Positions 33,300-42,103 are shown, counted from the first letter of the stretch. The stretch is 64,000 nucleotides of DNA from Deltaproteobacteria bacterium HGW-Deltaproteobacteria-4 (GCA_002841765.1 PHAV01000013.1:1-64000), one strand, 5' to 3'. Notes: generated from the sequence alone by a model not told the origin. Numbers and translations: made by a program.

Positions 33300-35900
33300 T
33301 TATTCCCCGGTTGCGGGGGCGTCTTCAGAATCATTGCTCTTCTTTTTGCGCGGTGTCCGTGTCTTCTTTGGCGCGGTGTTTTCCGTAATTTCAGGCGTCA
33401 CCGCTACTTTCACCGTCTTGGTCTTGACGGCTCTTGGCGCTTTCGCCTTGACCGGAACCGGTTTGCTCTCCACGGCGGGAGTCTCCACATTCGGTGCCGG
33501 TAACTTGGCTGCTTTTTTCGCAGGTGTCCGCTTCGGTTTCTCTTCAGCAGGAACTTCGACCATCAGGGTCGGAGGGAGTTCAGTAGCAATCTCTGCGGAT
33601 GCCTTTGGCTGGCGCGGTCTCCTTGCTACTTTTCTTCGTGTCTTGTCCTCTTCGTTGCTCTCGGCAGCTTCCGCCGGGGCAGCAACGACTTCGACTGCCA
33701 CTGTGGCGGGAGGAGTCGGGGTCGTCTCATCGTCTTCAGCAATGTTCACATCCCCAGCCGTTGCCGGGGTCCGCTTTTTGCGGCGACGCTTACGTTTCTT
33801 TTTGGCTTCGGCTTCCTGCTCAGTCACGGGCTTCTCTGTCGCTTCGGACTGTTCCGTCGGAGCAGAGACAATCTCTTCAGCCAGGAGACCCGGAATGATC
33901 TCATTGCTGACAACCGTCACCTTCTTCTTCCGTTTGCGCCGGCGTTTCTTTTTAGCCGGTGCTTCGCTGTCTTCAGTCGTAGCGGCCGCGGTCTCCTCGT
34001 CAACACCCTGTTCTTCCTCATCTTCTTTGTCCGGGGAGACTTCTTGTTCCTCATCCGTCAGCGCTTCATCCGTCAGCGGAGTTGTGCTTTTTTTCTTCTT
34101 CCGCCGCCGTTTGCGCTTTTTCTTGTCGCCTTCAGCCTCAGTGCTTTCGGGGACCTCGTTTGAGTCTGCTACTTCTAATACGTCAGTTGCTTCAGCACGG
34201 GCGGGCAGGGCTTCTACTTCTAGCGCCGCAACATCCGCAATAATTTCTTCGCTTTGAGCTGCTTTCTTGCCACGTCCACCACGTTTCCTTTTCTCAGCTA
34301 CTGCAACTGTAGCCGATGTCTGCTCGGCCGGTTTTTCGGCGACAACGACTTCGGAGCGGGGAGCCTGTTCTTCGTCATTGCTGGCTGTTACCGGTTGCAG
34401 GTAAAGCTCGTCCTCTTTTTCACGACGGATGCAGACGATCTCGATCTGGCTGGCGATCATGTCGGCGCGGCCGCGCACTATGATTTCGAGTTGATTGCGT
34501 TGTTCAAGCTCAAAGAGCTCATCACGCATGGCATTGAGGAGATAGTTGGCCGCATCGAGAGGGATATCGACTTCGATACGGGCAATGTGCCCCTTGGCGA
34601 GACCCCCCTGAATCTTACGGAGTGCTGCCACCGCCTGGGCTTCCGGGCTTTTGAGCCGGCCGCTCCCCTCACAATGGGGGCAGACAAGAAAAGTCCCTTC
34701 GGCGAGAGCATCCTTGATCCGTTGCCGGCTCATCTCCAGCAGGCCAAAGGAGCTGATCTTGCCGAAAGAGACTTTGGCTTTATCGGTCTTCATCGATTCC
34801 TTGATGGCCTTTTCGACATCACGATTGTTCTTCCGTTCGCGCATGTCGATAAAGTCGATGACGATCAGGCCGCCGAGATCGCGCAGGCGGAGTTGTCGAC
34901 CAACTTCAACGGCGGCTTCAAGGTTGGTTTTATAGGCGGTGGCCTCGACGCCCTGTTCGCCCGCCATCTTACCGGAGTTGACATCGATCGCCACCAAAGC
35001 TTCAGTGCGGTCGATGACGATGGAACCGCCGGAAGGGAGCAGGACTTTATTGCGGGAGATGATTTCGATTTGTTCTTCGATCTGATAGCGGGAGAAGATC
35101 GGACGTTTTTCCTGGTGAAGTTTGACGAGTTTGACGCATTCCGGCATGACCTGCTGGAGGAAATCTTTCGCTTCCTGCGCCACTTTGGGATCATCGACGA
35201 GGACTTCATCGATATCGGGAGTGAAGTAGTCGCGAATGGAGCGGATCACCAGATTCGATTCCTTGTAGATCAAAGCCGGTGTTTTGGCTTTTTTTGCCAG
35301 GGCGAGGATGTTTTCATAAACGCGCACCAGATAGTCGAAGTCGCGTTTCAGCTCTTCTTTGGTCTGGTCGACGCCGGCAGTGCGGACGATGTAGCCCATG
35401 TTCTTTGGCAGATCAAGGGAGTTCATCGTCGCTTTAAGCTTTTTGCGTACAGAATCCTCTTCAATCTTGCGTGAAACACCGGTGCTGTCGCTCTCCGGCA
35501 TCAACACCATATAGCGACCGGCAAGAGAAAGGTAGGTGGTGAGGGCTGCCCCCTTGTTGCCGCGTTCCCCTTTGACGACCTGGACAAGAATCTCCTGGCC
35601 GCGACGGAGGACATCGGTGATGCGCAATCGCCCCTTGCGCTCTTCATTCGGATCGGCAGCCTTGAAAAGATCAGGATGGATCTCTCCCATCTGCAAAAAA
35701 CCGAGGCGCAGTCCGCCATAATCGACAAAGGCGGCCTGTAATCCGCTTTCAACACGGACAACAGTCGCCTTGTAAATATTCCCCCGGGTCTGTTCCCGGC
35801 CAACAACTTCGATGTCGAGTTCGGTCAAAATACCGTCCTCGACAATCGCCACCCGATTCTCTTCGGGCTGGGTGGCGTTCACCAGCATCTTCTTACTCAT
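33300..35900 (-). CDS. rng: ribonuclease E/G family endoribonuclease with long polybasic C-terminal tail
   Basis: Single-strand-specific endoribonuclease in rRNA processing and mRNA decay. It has 866 residues. N-terminal half: S1 domain (VESGLQAAFVDYGGLRLGFLQMGEIHPDLF), RNase E/G core with IVIDRTEALVAIDVNSG and GLIVIDFIDMRERKN (metal-binding aspartates), and the zinc-link CPHCEGSG near 406. From about 540 on is a disordered tail rich in Ala, Glu and Thr with repeated polybasic tracts (KKKRKRRRKKKK, KKKRRRKRKKK and KKKRKRRRKKR). Such tails act as RNA- or membrane-binding scaffolds in RNase E. The start is ATG 35900 (MSKKMLVNATQPEE) with AAGGA upstream; the frame stays open 42 codons further. 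A 353-base gap with no gene lies upstream, fitting a long regulatory leader. Confidence 0.93.
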   Translation of the reverse strand: MSKKMLVNATQPEENRVAIVEDGILTELDIEVVGREQTRGNIYKATVVRVESGLQAAFVDYGGLRLGFLQMGEIHPDLFKAADPNEERKGRLRITDVLRRGQEILVQVVKGERGNKGAALTTYLSLAGRYMVLMPESDSTGVSRKIEEDSVRKKLKATMNSLDLPKNMGYIVRTAGVDQTKEELKRDFDYLVRVYENILALAKKAKTPALIYKESNLVIRSIRDYFTPDIDEVLVDDPKVAQEAKDFLQQVMPECVKLVKLHQEKRPIFSRYQIEEQIEIISRNKVLLPSGGSIVIDRTEALVAIDVNSGKMAGEQGVEATAYKTNLEAAVEVGRQLRLRDLGGLIVIDFIDMRERKNNRDVEKAIKESMKTDKAKVSFGKISSFGLLEMSRQRIKDALAEGTFLVCPHCEGSGRLKSPEAQAVAALRKIQGGLAKGHIARIEVDIPLDAANYLLNAMRDELFELEQRNQLEIIVRGRADMIASQIEIVCIRREKEDELYLQPVTASNDEEQAPRSEVVVAEKPAEQTSATVAVAEKRKRGGRGKKAAQSEEIIADVAALEVEALPARAEATDVLEVADSNEVPESTEAEGDKKKRKRRRKKKKSTTPLTDEALTDEEQEVSPDKEDEEEQGVDEETAAATTEDSEAPAKKKRRRKRKKKVTVVSNEIIPGLLAEEIVSAPTEQSEATEKPVTEQEAEAKKKRKRRRKKRTPATAGDVNIAEDDETTPTPPATVAVEVVAAPAEAAESNEEDKTRRKVARRPRQPKASAEIATELPPTLMVEVPAEEKPKRTPAKKAAKLPAPNVETPAVESKPVPVKAKAPRAVKTKTVKVAVTPEITENTAPKKTRTPRKKKSNDSEDAPATGE

Positions 35901-36253
35901 GGAAATCCTTTCGGACGACGGGGACGCCGGCCTTGAATAGGTGTTGCGGGGAAGAACCCCGGTCAGCGCGTGTATCACGACCGTGTCGGGAAAGGCTTTA
36001 TCACCGTCAGTCGTGCAGTGCGCCACAAAATCATTCTATCGCCAGGACTAAAAAAGCCCGTTGCGTTATGGTGTGATGATTCTTAAAACGATTTTTGCCG
36101 CGGAACTATAACAGAGAAAATGGCCATTGAACAGTGCCAAGGTCTTCAATTGATAGAAAATATTCGCTATAAAGCGGCAGGATTGACAAACGGTTGCTCT
36201 CCGGAGACAATTCCGCCACATTACCTCGATGTTTTTCACGTAAGGAGAAATAT
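35901..36253. other. 353-base intergenic region between divergent rng and MBL-fold genes
   Basis: It contains the upstream regions of both genes. On the plus strand TATAAA at about 36170 is a possible -10 with a weak -35 (TTCAAT). No RNA gene, repeat or conserved leader could be recognised. RNase E genes commonly have long self-regulating leaders, which may explain the length on the minus side. Confidence 0.4.
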
Positions 36254-37168
36254 ATGCGTGTTCAGGAACCGATCTGTATTGACCTCGACCTGCCCTCGCA
36301 GCGAGGCTTCCGTCAATTTATCAGTGCATGGCTTTATCGCGACAACGGCCTGACTTTTGTCGTTGATCCCGGTCCGCTTGCGACGATTCCACACCTACTG
36401 GCAGAACTGCGTAAAAACGGCGTCAAAGATCTCGACTATATCCTTCTTACTCATATTCATATCGATCATGCCGGAGGGACAGGTGCGCTCCTTGCCGCCT
36501 TTCCGAAAGCTCAGGTGATCTGCCATCCCGAAGGGATCCGTCATCTCATTGCGCCGGAGAAACTCTGGCAGGGGACACTGAAGGTTCTCGGCTCACTGGC
36601 TGAAGCGTATGGTGAGATTGTTGCTGTTCCCGCTGAACGTATTTCGTTTCGTAAGGAGGTCGGTCCCTGTCGGGTGTGGATAACCCCGGGCCATGCCCCG
36701 CACCATCTCTCCTTTCAGGTTGGTGATCTTCTCTTTGCCGGTGAAGTCGCCGGTGTCCACTATCCGCTCGAATCGGGAATCTTCATGCGCCCGGCGACGC
36801 CGCCGCGCTTTATCCCTGTTGTCGCGCAAAAGTCTCTGGCAAAGATGATCGCTCTGGAACCGCAGCGCTTAGTCTTTGCCCACTATGGTCTGGTCAACGA
36901 GGCTGGGAAATATCTACGGATCGCCAGTGCACAGCTCAATCTCTGGGTACGCGGGGTGGCAGCGACGGCGACGGCAGTGCCGGAAGATCGCGAAGAAATG
37001 ATCATTGCCTGGTTGCGGACGCACGATGACTATTATCGCAATGTCGACCAGTTGCCGGAAGACATCCTGGTTCGCGAACGCTACTTCCTCGGGAATTCAT
37101 TGCGGGGAATGATCGAATATGTCGACGGATTAACAGAGACTGAACGAAAAAATCTGGCGGCCTCGTAA
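36254..37168 (+). CDS. MBL-fold metallohydrolase (glyoxalase II-like)
   Basis: A 304-residue metallo-beta-lactamase fold protein. The zinc motif H67-I-H69-I-D71-H72 is complete (LLTHIHIDHAGG), followed by the third-metal His in ITPGHAPHHLSFQ and a late His in VFAHYGLVN. The bridging position, usually FxGD, reads FAGEVAG, so a Glu may replace the Asp. A C-terminal helical part follows, ending LRGMIEYVDGLTETERKN. The substrate is unknown. The start is ATG 36254 with TAAGGAGAAA; an in-frame upstream start at 36194 lacks a ribosome binding site. It is monocistronic and divergent from rng. Confidence 0.85.
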   Translation: MRVQEPICIDLDLPSQRGFRQFISAWLYRDNGLTFVVDPGPLATIPHLLAELRKNGVKDLDYILLTHIHIDHAGGTGALLAAFPKAQVICHPEGIRHLIAPEKLWQGTLKVLGSLAEAYGEIVAVPAERISFRKEVGPCRVWITPGHAPHHLSFQVGDLLFAGEVAGVHYPLESGIFMRPATPPRFIPVVAQKSLAKMIALEPQRLVFAHYGLVNEAGKYLRIASAQLNLWVRGVAATATAVPEDREEMIIAWLRTHDDYYRNVDQLPEDILVRERYFLGNSLRGMIEYVDGLTETERKNLAAS

Positions 37169-37185
37169 CGAAGCGCGCCAGATTT
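37150..37185. terminator. hairpin overlapping the stop of the MBL-fold gene
   Basis: AAATCTGGCG and its complement CGCCAGATTT flank the TAA stop, with A-rich sequence on the left and T-rich on the right. It could terminate both this gene and the convergent deacetylase. Confidence 0.45.
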
Positions 37186-37216
37186 AGAACTTTGTGGCTA
37201 ATAAAACAACAAGCCG

Positions 37217-37987
37217 TCAGCCGCCTGACGCCTTCTCGACAATTCTGACAAAACGGCTTCCACGATCCTGGTTGGAGAGGAGAAAGCGGGGGAGGGCAGC
37301 GAGGCGTTCACCATTCTTCACCGGGCGGGCCTCAATCGTTAAGAGCGCAGTATAGCCGGCAGTCGTAGCTCTTTTAATCAACTCCTCGTCGTAAATACCG
37401 AAGGGCCAAGCCAAGGTATCGACGCTCTTGCCGATCTCCTTTTCCAGCTTCTTCTTCGCCTTGATCAACTGCACATCGACGAGTTTTTCATATTCAACCT
37501 TGCTCAGGCGCTTCTTTTCCTGTTTGAAGTTCGGGTGCCAGAAGGTATGGGATTGAATGTCGAAAAGACCACTCTTGTCGACCTCGCGTAATTCCTCCCA
37601 GGTCATGGCGTAATTGGCATTGGAAATGGCCGAAGGGTAGGTGAAGAGGGTCACCGGAGTCTGATATTTTTTTGCCAGTGGATACATGACTGTATAGGCG
37701 GATTTGTGGGCATCGTCGGCAACAATCACCACCGGTTTTTTTGGTAAGGGTTTGAGATCGCTCTTGTTGAGATAGTTGACCAGTCGCCGTAAAGGGATGA
37801 CGGTGTAACCGTTCTTTTTCAGGTACTCTAAATGCTCAATAAATACCGGAGTGGTGATCGTCATGCTGTCGGCGACAGTGGGGCCAAAGCGATGATATAG
37901 AAGGATCGGCACATTAATCTCGCCGGCCAGGAGCGGGGCGGGAAGGAGAATGAGCAGCAGTAAAAAAGCCGAGAAAATCGATCGCAT
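37217..37987 (-). CDS. exported polysaccharide deacetylase family protein
   Basis: A 256-residue protein with signal peptide (MRSIFSAFLLLLILLPAPLLAGE). The NodB-like domain shows VPILLYHRFG, the metal/catalytic motif VVIVADDAHKS (Asp91-Asp92, in place of the usual TFDDG) and the zinc-binding SHTFWHP (His147, His151), then TLAWPFGIYDEELIKRATTAGYTALLTIE. It probably removes acetyl groups from cell-wall or exopolysaccharide sugars in the periplasm. The ADDA version of motif 1 is slightly unusual. It lies downstream of trpE across a palindromic repeat and seems unrelated to it. Confidence 0.88.
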   Translation of the reverse strand: MRSIFSAFLLLLILLPAPLLAGEINVPILLYHRFGPTVADSMTITTPVFIEHLEYLKKNGYTVIPLRRLVNYLNKSDLKPLPKKPVVIVADDAHKSAYTVMYPLAKKYQTPVTLFTYPSAISNANYAMTWEELREVDKSGLFDIQSHTFWHPNFKQEKKRLSKVEYEKLVDVQLIKAKKKLEKEIGKSVDTLAWPFGIYDEELIKRATTAGYTALLTIEARPVKNGERLAALPRFLLSNQDRGSRFVRIVEKASGG

Positions 37988-38020
37988 AATTAAATTCCGA
38001 TTATTTTGATAAGATACCTT

Positions 38021-38064
38021 GCCACCCTCAGCCCCTCCTTGCTTGAGGAGGGGCTGAGGGTGGC
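38021..38064 (-). repeat. perfect palindrome of the CCCCTCC...GGAGGGG family between trpE and the deacetylase gene
   Basis: Arms GCCACCCTCAGCCCCTCC and its complement are 18 bases long and perfect, around an 8-base loop. The core is the same as in the cluster after recD (30889-30970). It starts 10 bases after the trpE stop and may also stop or stabilise that transcript. Confidence 0.8.
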
Positions 38065-38073
38065 ACTTGTGAA

Positions 38074-39552
38074 TTAATTAAGGCCGTTTTGTGCCATTTC
38101 AATCGCCCGCACCACCGCACGGGCTTTATTGATCGTTTCCTGATATTCGGCTTCCGGATCGGAGTCGGCAACGATCCCTGCCCCGGCCTGAAGATGAACG
38201 CGGCCATCCTGCACGACTAATGTCCTGATGGCAATCGCCATATCCATGTTGCCGGAGAAGGAGAAGTAACCGACCGCACCACCGTAGATTTCGCGCCGAC
38301 AGGGCTCGAGTTCGTCGATAATCTCCATGGCGCGGATTTTTGGTGAACCGGAGAGGGTGCCGGCCGGGAAGGCGGCGCGGAAAACATCGAAAGCATCGAG
38401 TTCGGGGCGAAGTTCACCGCGGACATTCGAGACGATGTGCATGACGTGGGAGTAGCGCTCCACGACCATGAGTTCGCTGACTTCCACCGTCCCTGGCAGG
38501 GCCACCCGGCCGATATCATTGCGGCCGAGATCGACAAGCATAATGTGTTCAGCCCGTTCTTTGGGGTCAGCCAGGAGATCGGTCTCAAATTGGCGATCTT
38601 CATCCGGAGTCATGCCCCGTGGTCGTGTCCCGGCGATCGGCCGGACTTCGACGAGTGATCCTTCTTTGCGCACCAGAACTTCCGGTGAGGCACCGATGAC
38701 GAGAGTTTCGCCAAAACGGAGATAAAACATGTACGGGGAGGGATTGATGGTGCGCAGCGCCCGATAGATGTCAAAGGGATCGACGGTCAGGTCACCGGAA
38801 AAGCGTTGCGATAAAACGACCTGAAAGATGTCGCCGGCGCGAATATATTCTTTACACTTCTCGACAGCCGCGTGGAAGGACGGACCAGTAAAGTTGGGGA
38901 CCAGGTCTGTCTCTTTGGCGACGACCGGCTCCGGCGGAGCCGGCAGAGGGGTGCGTAGAATGGCAATCAGAGCATCAATTTCACGGGTACCGCGGGCATA
39001 AGCATCCCTCGGGTCTTCATTCGCCTGGATGTGTACATTACAAACGACTTTGATCTTCTGGCGCATATTGTCGAAAATCAGGAGTTTTTCTGTCAACAGG
39101 AAGCAGGCGTCATAACTTTCGATTTCACGCGGGTTGCCATCGGGCAGTTTCTCGATGAAGCGGACCATGTCGTAACCGAGGTATCCGACGGCGCCGCCAC
39201 AGAAGCGGGGGAGTTCATCAAGTTGAACCGGTTGAAACGGGAGCATAAAGTCGCGGAGGGCAGCGAGAGGATCGGCAGCCGTAAAACTGTGGACGACGCG
39301 CTCGCCTTCGAGCAGTTCGACTAATTCGCCGCGGCAGCGGAAGATCCGTTCACCACTGCCAAGAAAGGAGTAGCGCGCCCATTTTTCGCCCCCCTCGATA
39401 CTCTCCAGCAAAAAGGAGGCAGATCCTCGATCTATTTTACGGAAGGCCGAGACCGGTGTCTCCATATCCGCAAGAATTTCACGCCAGACGGGAATGAGGT
39501 TGCCTTGAGCGGAAAGTTCTATGAAGCGATTGAGTTCAGGTGCGAAAGTCAT
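38074..39552 (-). CDS. trpE: anthranilate synthase component I
   Basis: Converts chorismate to anthranilate, the first step of tryptophan synthesis, using ammonia from TrpG. The 492-residue protein has the N-terminal TrpE domain including SFLLESIEGGEKWARYSFLGS (feedback-inhibitor region LLES) and the chorismate-binding domain: VVLSQRFSGDLTVDPFDIYRALR, SPYMFYLRFGETLVIGASPE, RPIAGTRPRGMTPDEDRQFE, MLVDLGRNDIGRVALPGTVEV, VFRAAFPAGTLSGSPKIRAMEIID, and YGGAVGYFSFSGNMDMAIAIRTL. No trpG or trpD follows; the next gene is a deacetylase, so trpE is separated from the rest of the pathway. No tryptophan-rich leader peptide was seen in the short upstream gap. Confidence 0.96.
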   Translation of the reverse strand: MTFAPELNRFIELSAQGNLIPVWREILADMETPVSAFRKIDRGSASFLLESIEGGEKWARYSFLGSGERIFRCRGELVELLEGERVVHSFTAADPLAALRDFMLPFQPVQLDELPRFCGGAVGYLGYDMVRFIEKLPDGNPREIESYDACFLLTEKLLIFDNMRQKIKVVCNVHIQANEDPRDAYARGTREIDALIAILRTPLPAPPEPVVAKETDLVPNFTGPSFHAAVEKCKEYIRAGDIFQVVLSQRFSGDLTVDPFDIYRALRTINPSPYMFYLRFGETLVIGASPEVLVRKEGSLVEVRPIAGTRPRGMTPDEDRQFETDLLADPKERAEHIMLVDLGRNDIGRVALPGTVEVSELMVVERYSHVMHIVSNVRGELRPELDAFDVFRAAFPAGTLSGSPKIRAMEIIDELEPCRREIYGGAVGYFSFSGNMDMAIAIRTLVVQDGRVHLQAGAGIVADSDPEAEYQETINKARAVVRAIEMAQNGLN

Positions 39553-39630
39553 AAGGTCATCCCTGCTTTATGAAAAAGTGGGATAAATTACCACGCAAAG
39601 TGAAGAGCGGTCAAGAATTGGGAAGAGAGA

Positions 39631-40029
39631 TTACGGCATGCCGGTTTCGATCGGATAACCGCGCACCTGCCATCCCATGATCCCTTGACTGAGGTTGTAA
39701 ACGCCTTGGTAACCGAGGCTGTCGAGGTAGCGGCCAACCAGGGCGCTACGTACGCCGGTTTCACAGTAAACAATAATCGGGCGATTTTTTGGGATATCTT
39801 TGATGCGGTTTTGTACCTGATCGATCGGGATCAAGCGCGCGCCCTTGATGCGTTTTTGCTGATATTCGCCGAGAGTACGGACATCCAGAAGATAGATATC
39901 CGGACTCTGTTTCGTGATTTTCTGCATTTCAGCCGCATTGATGTTTTGCAAAGATGCTATGGCAGCTGTTGTCAGTACACTCATTGACAAAACAGCAAGG
40001 AAGAAACTTTTGAATAGGGACCGGAGCAT
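39631..40029 (-). CDS. exported rhodanese-like domain protein
   Basis: A 132-residue protein with a signal peptide (MLRSLFKSFFLAVLSMSVLTTAAIA) and one rhodanese domain. It shows DIYLLDVRTLGEYQQKRIKGARLIPIDQV and the active-site loop VYCETGVRSALV with catalytic Cys89. It is a single-domain periplasmic sulfurtransferase or sulfane-sulfur carrier; the partner is unknown. The start is ATG 40029 with GGAG upstream, chosen because it gives a clean signal peptide; the frame is open 39 codons further without support. It is divergent from glpX. Confidence 0.9.
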   Translation of the reverse strand: MLRSLFKSFFLAVLSMSVLTTAAIASLQNINAAEMQKITKQSPDIYLLDVRTLGEYQQKRIKGARLIPIDQVQNRIKDIPKNRPIIVYCETGVRSALVGRYLDSLGYQGVYNLSQGIMGWQVRGYPIETGMP

Positions 40030-40207
40030 GGGATGATCTCCTTGCAGATAAAAATGACTTTTTAAAATATTCAATTTGCGGAATATTGTCCAGTTACAAT
40101 TTTTATAACAGATTGAAGGGGTGGGGAGGTGTCTTGAGATCTTCATCGTCTTATGACATGATGCGGCAAAATTTCAGGTTGTAACCAGAGAAGGAGAGCA
40201 GCTTTAC

Positions 40208-41161
40208 ATGGATCGTAATCTCGCACTTGAATTGATACGAGTCACCGAGGCCGCAGCCCTGGCTTCCGGCCGTTGGGTCGGAAAGGGGGATAAGAACGCC
40301 GCCGACGAAGCCGCGACCAACGCCATGCGTCGCACTCTCGATTCGATGGCTATTGACGGCACCGTAGTGATTGGCGAGGGCGAGATGGATGAAGCGCCGA
40401 TGCTCTATATCGGTGAAAAAGTCGGAGACGGTTCTTCTCCCTGCGTCGATATTGCCGTTGATCCGCTGGAAGGAACAAATATCTGCGCCAAGGGGACGAG
40501 TGGGGCGATTACGACGATTGCCATGGCTCCGAAAGGCGGTTTTTTAAATGCGCCGGATATGTATATGGAGAAGATCGTCGTTGGACCGGATGCCTGCGGT
40601 GTCATTGACCTTGATGCTTCCCCTACGGAAAATTTGCAACGGGTTGCTGATGCCAAGAAGTGTTATGTTGAGGACCTGACGGTGGTTATCATTGATCGTC
40701 CCCGGCACGACAAGATGGTTGCGGAGATTCGCAAGGCCGGGGCAAGGATCCATTTGATTTCAGATGGCGATGTCGCCCCGGCTATTGCTGCGGCGGTTGC
40801 CGGTAGCGGCGTTGATATGTTGATGGGGATTGGCGGCGCTCCGGAAGGGGTTCTGGCCGCTGCAGCGCTTAAATGTATGGGTGGCGACATGCAAGGACGT
40901 CTCGTTTTTATGGATGATCATGAACGGGAACGGGCGGTGACGATGGGGATTACTGATTTTGATCGGGTTTATAATGCCGAGGATATGGCTCGGGGGAATG
41001 TCTTTTTTGCCGCCACGGGTGTCACCACCGGCGATCTTTTAAAGGGGGTGCGCTATTTTTCCGGCGGGGCCGAGACCCATTCGGTGGTTATGCGCTCCAA
41101 AAGTCGTACGGTCCGATTTGTCAGTAGTCTGCACTATTTTGATTATAAGCCCCTCTATTAA
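40208..41161 (+). CDS. glpX: class II fructose-1,6-bisphosphatase
   Basis: Hydrolyses fructose-1,6-bisphosphate to fructose-6-phosphate in gluconeogenesis. The 317-residue protein carries MDRNLALELIRVTEAAALASGRWVG, the metal-binding GEGEMDEAPMLYIGE, DIAVDPLEGTNICAKG, the DAPDM-like motif as NAPDMYMEKI, GSGVDMLMGIGGAPEGVLAAAALKCMGG and ATGVTTGDLLKGVRYF, all typical of GlpX. The ATG has AGAAGGAGAG upstream. It is followed by a kinase-like gene after 77 bases in the same direction. It suits an acetate-using organism that must make sugars. Confidence 0.96.
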   Translation: MDRNLALELIRVTEAAALASGRWVGKGDKNAADEAATNAMRRTLDSMAIDGTVVIGEGEMDEAPMLYIGEKVGDGSSPCVDIAVDPLEGTNICAKGTSGAITTIAMAPKGGFLNAPDMYMEKIVVGPDACGVIDLDASPTENLQRVADAKKCYVEDLTVVIIDRPRHDKMVAEIRKAGARIHLISDGDVAPAIAAAVAGSGVDMLMGIGGAPEGVLAAAALKCMGGDMQGRLVFMDDHERERAVTMGITDFDRVYNAEDMARGNVFFAATGVTTGDLLKGVRYFSGGAETHSVVMRSKSRTVRFVSSLHYFDYKPLY

Positions 41162-41238
41162 AGGACGGCTTGCCAACTCCCGAACGTGGTGCTATTATCC
41201 GCGAACTTCACTTACCATTCATCTAATCGAGGAGAATT

Positions 41239-42075
41239 ATGGCGATTATTACCATTTCCCGTGAGATGGGGAGCGCCGGCATCCCCATCGTCCAAGCCAC
41301 GGCCGAAGAATTAGGTTATACCCTGGTTGACGGCGATACAATTGCCAGCGTTGCGATGAATTACGGTCTGACCTTGGAATCGTTTGCAGCGGTTGACGAA
41401 AAACCCTTGGCATTCCTTGATGAGGCCGATAAAAATCTTGAAGTTGCTCAGCGACAAATTGAACTGATTATCCTTGAGTATGCGCTGAAGGGGAATATTA
41501 TTGTTTACGGCCGGGGCGGTCAGGATTTACTCAAGGGAGTCGACAATATTTTGCGGGTGCGGATTACAGCACCTTTCGAGGAAAGGGTTGAGCGCTGGGC
41601 GGAGCGGGAATGGCTCGATCCGGAACTTGCGAGAATTCTTGTGCGCAGAAGTGATCAGCAACGCGCCGGGTTCATCAAGTATTATTTCAATCGGGATTGG
41701 ACTGATCCGTTAGAGTATGATCTCGTTATTAATACTTCACGGATCACGGAAGAGACAGCAGTCAAGTTGATCTGTGAAGGGGTGCGAGACCAGAATCTTC
41801 TTGAGATGAAGGAGGGCGCCAAAAAGATTCTGCGCGATAGAATTCTTGCCAAGCGGGGAGAAGTCAAACTGTTATCCAGTGGATTGTTGCATGGTTTACA
41901 CTATTATCATTTCCATCTTGATGTTGTCGATGGCGTCGCCGCATTAGGTGGGCATGTTCATAGCAGTCAACAGCGGGCAGAGGTTCACAAGATTTTACGC
42001 ACAGTCGAAGGAATCAAGGAGATCATAGATCACCTTGAAATTCGCGCTTACGAAACAACCCCCCAGGAAAACTAG
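41239..42075 (+). CDS. cytidylate kinase-like protein with C-terminal BON-like domain
   Basis: A 278-residue protein. The N-terminal ~190 residues belong to the cytidylate kinase-like family (AIITISREMGSAGIPIVQATAEELGYTLVDGDTI, NIIVYGRGGQDLL, VRITAPFEERVERWAERE, YDLVINTSRITEE). The P-loop position reads SREMGSAG rather than GxxxxGKS, as is usual in this uncharacterised branch. The C-terminal ~70 residues (YHFHLDVVDGVAALGGHVHSSQ, KILRTVEGIKEIIDHLEI) resemble a BON domain, a lipid- or ligand-binding fold usual in periplasmic proteins. There is no signal peptide. The substrate is unknown. It may be co-transcribed with glpX; GAGGAGA precedes the ATG. Confidence 0.8.
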   Translation: MAIITISREMGSAGIPIVQATAEELGYTLVDGDTIASVAMNYGLTLESFAAVDEKPLAFLDEADKNLEVAQRQIELIILEYALKGNIIVYGRGGQDLLKGVDNILRVRITAPFEERVERWAEREWLDPELARILVRRSDQQRAGFIKYYFNRDWTDPLEYDLVINTSRITEETAVKLICEGVRDQNLLEMKEGAKKILRDRILAKRGEVKLLSSGLLHGLHYYHFHLDVVDGVAALGGHVHSSQQRAEVHKILRTVEGIKEIIDHLEIRAYETTPQEN

Positions 42076-42103
42076 TCAGAATAGCAGGAAGATACCGTCA
42101 TTT

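Noticed and set aside
34254-35474. Open frame of about 400 codons antisense to rng
   Set aside because: Overlaps the catalytic part of RNase E/G; the Phe/Asp-rich translation is what the complement of conserved coding sequence gives.
35901-36026. Longer N-terminus of RNase E/G starting at 36026
   Set aside because: The extra 42 residues are unlike the family, and the ATG at 35900 has a proper ribosome binding site and the expected MSKKMLVNA start.
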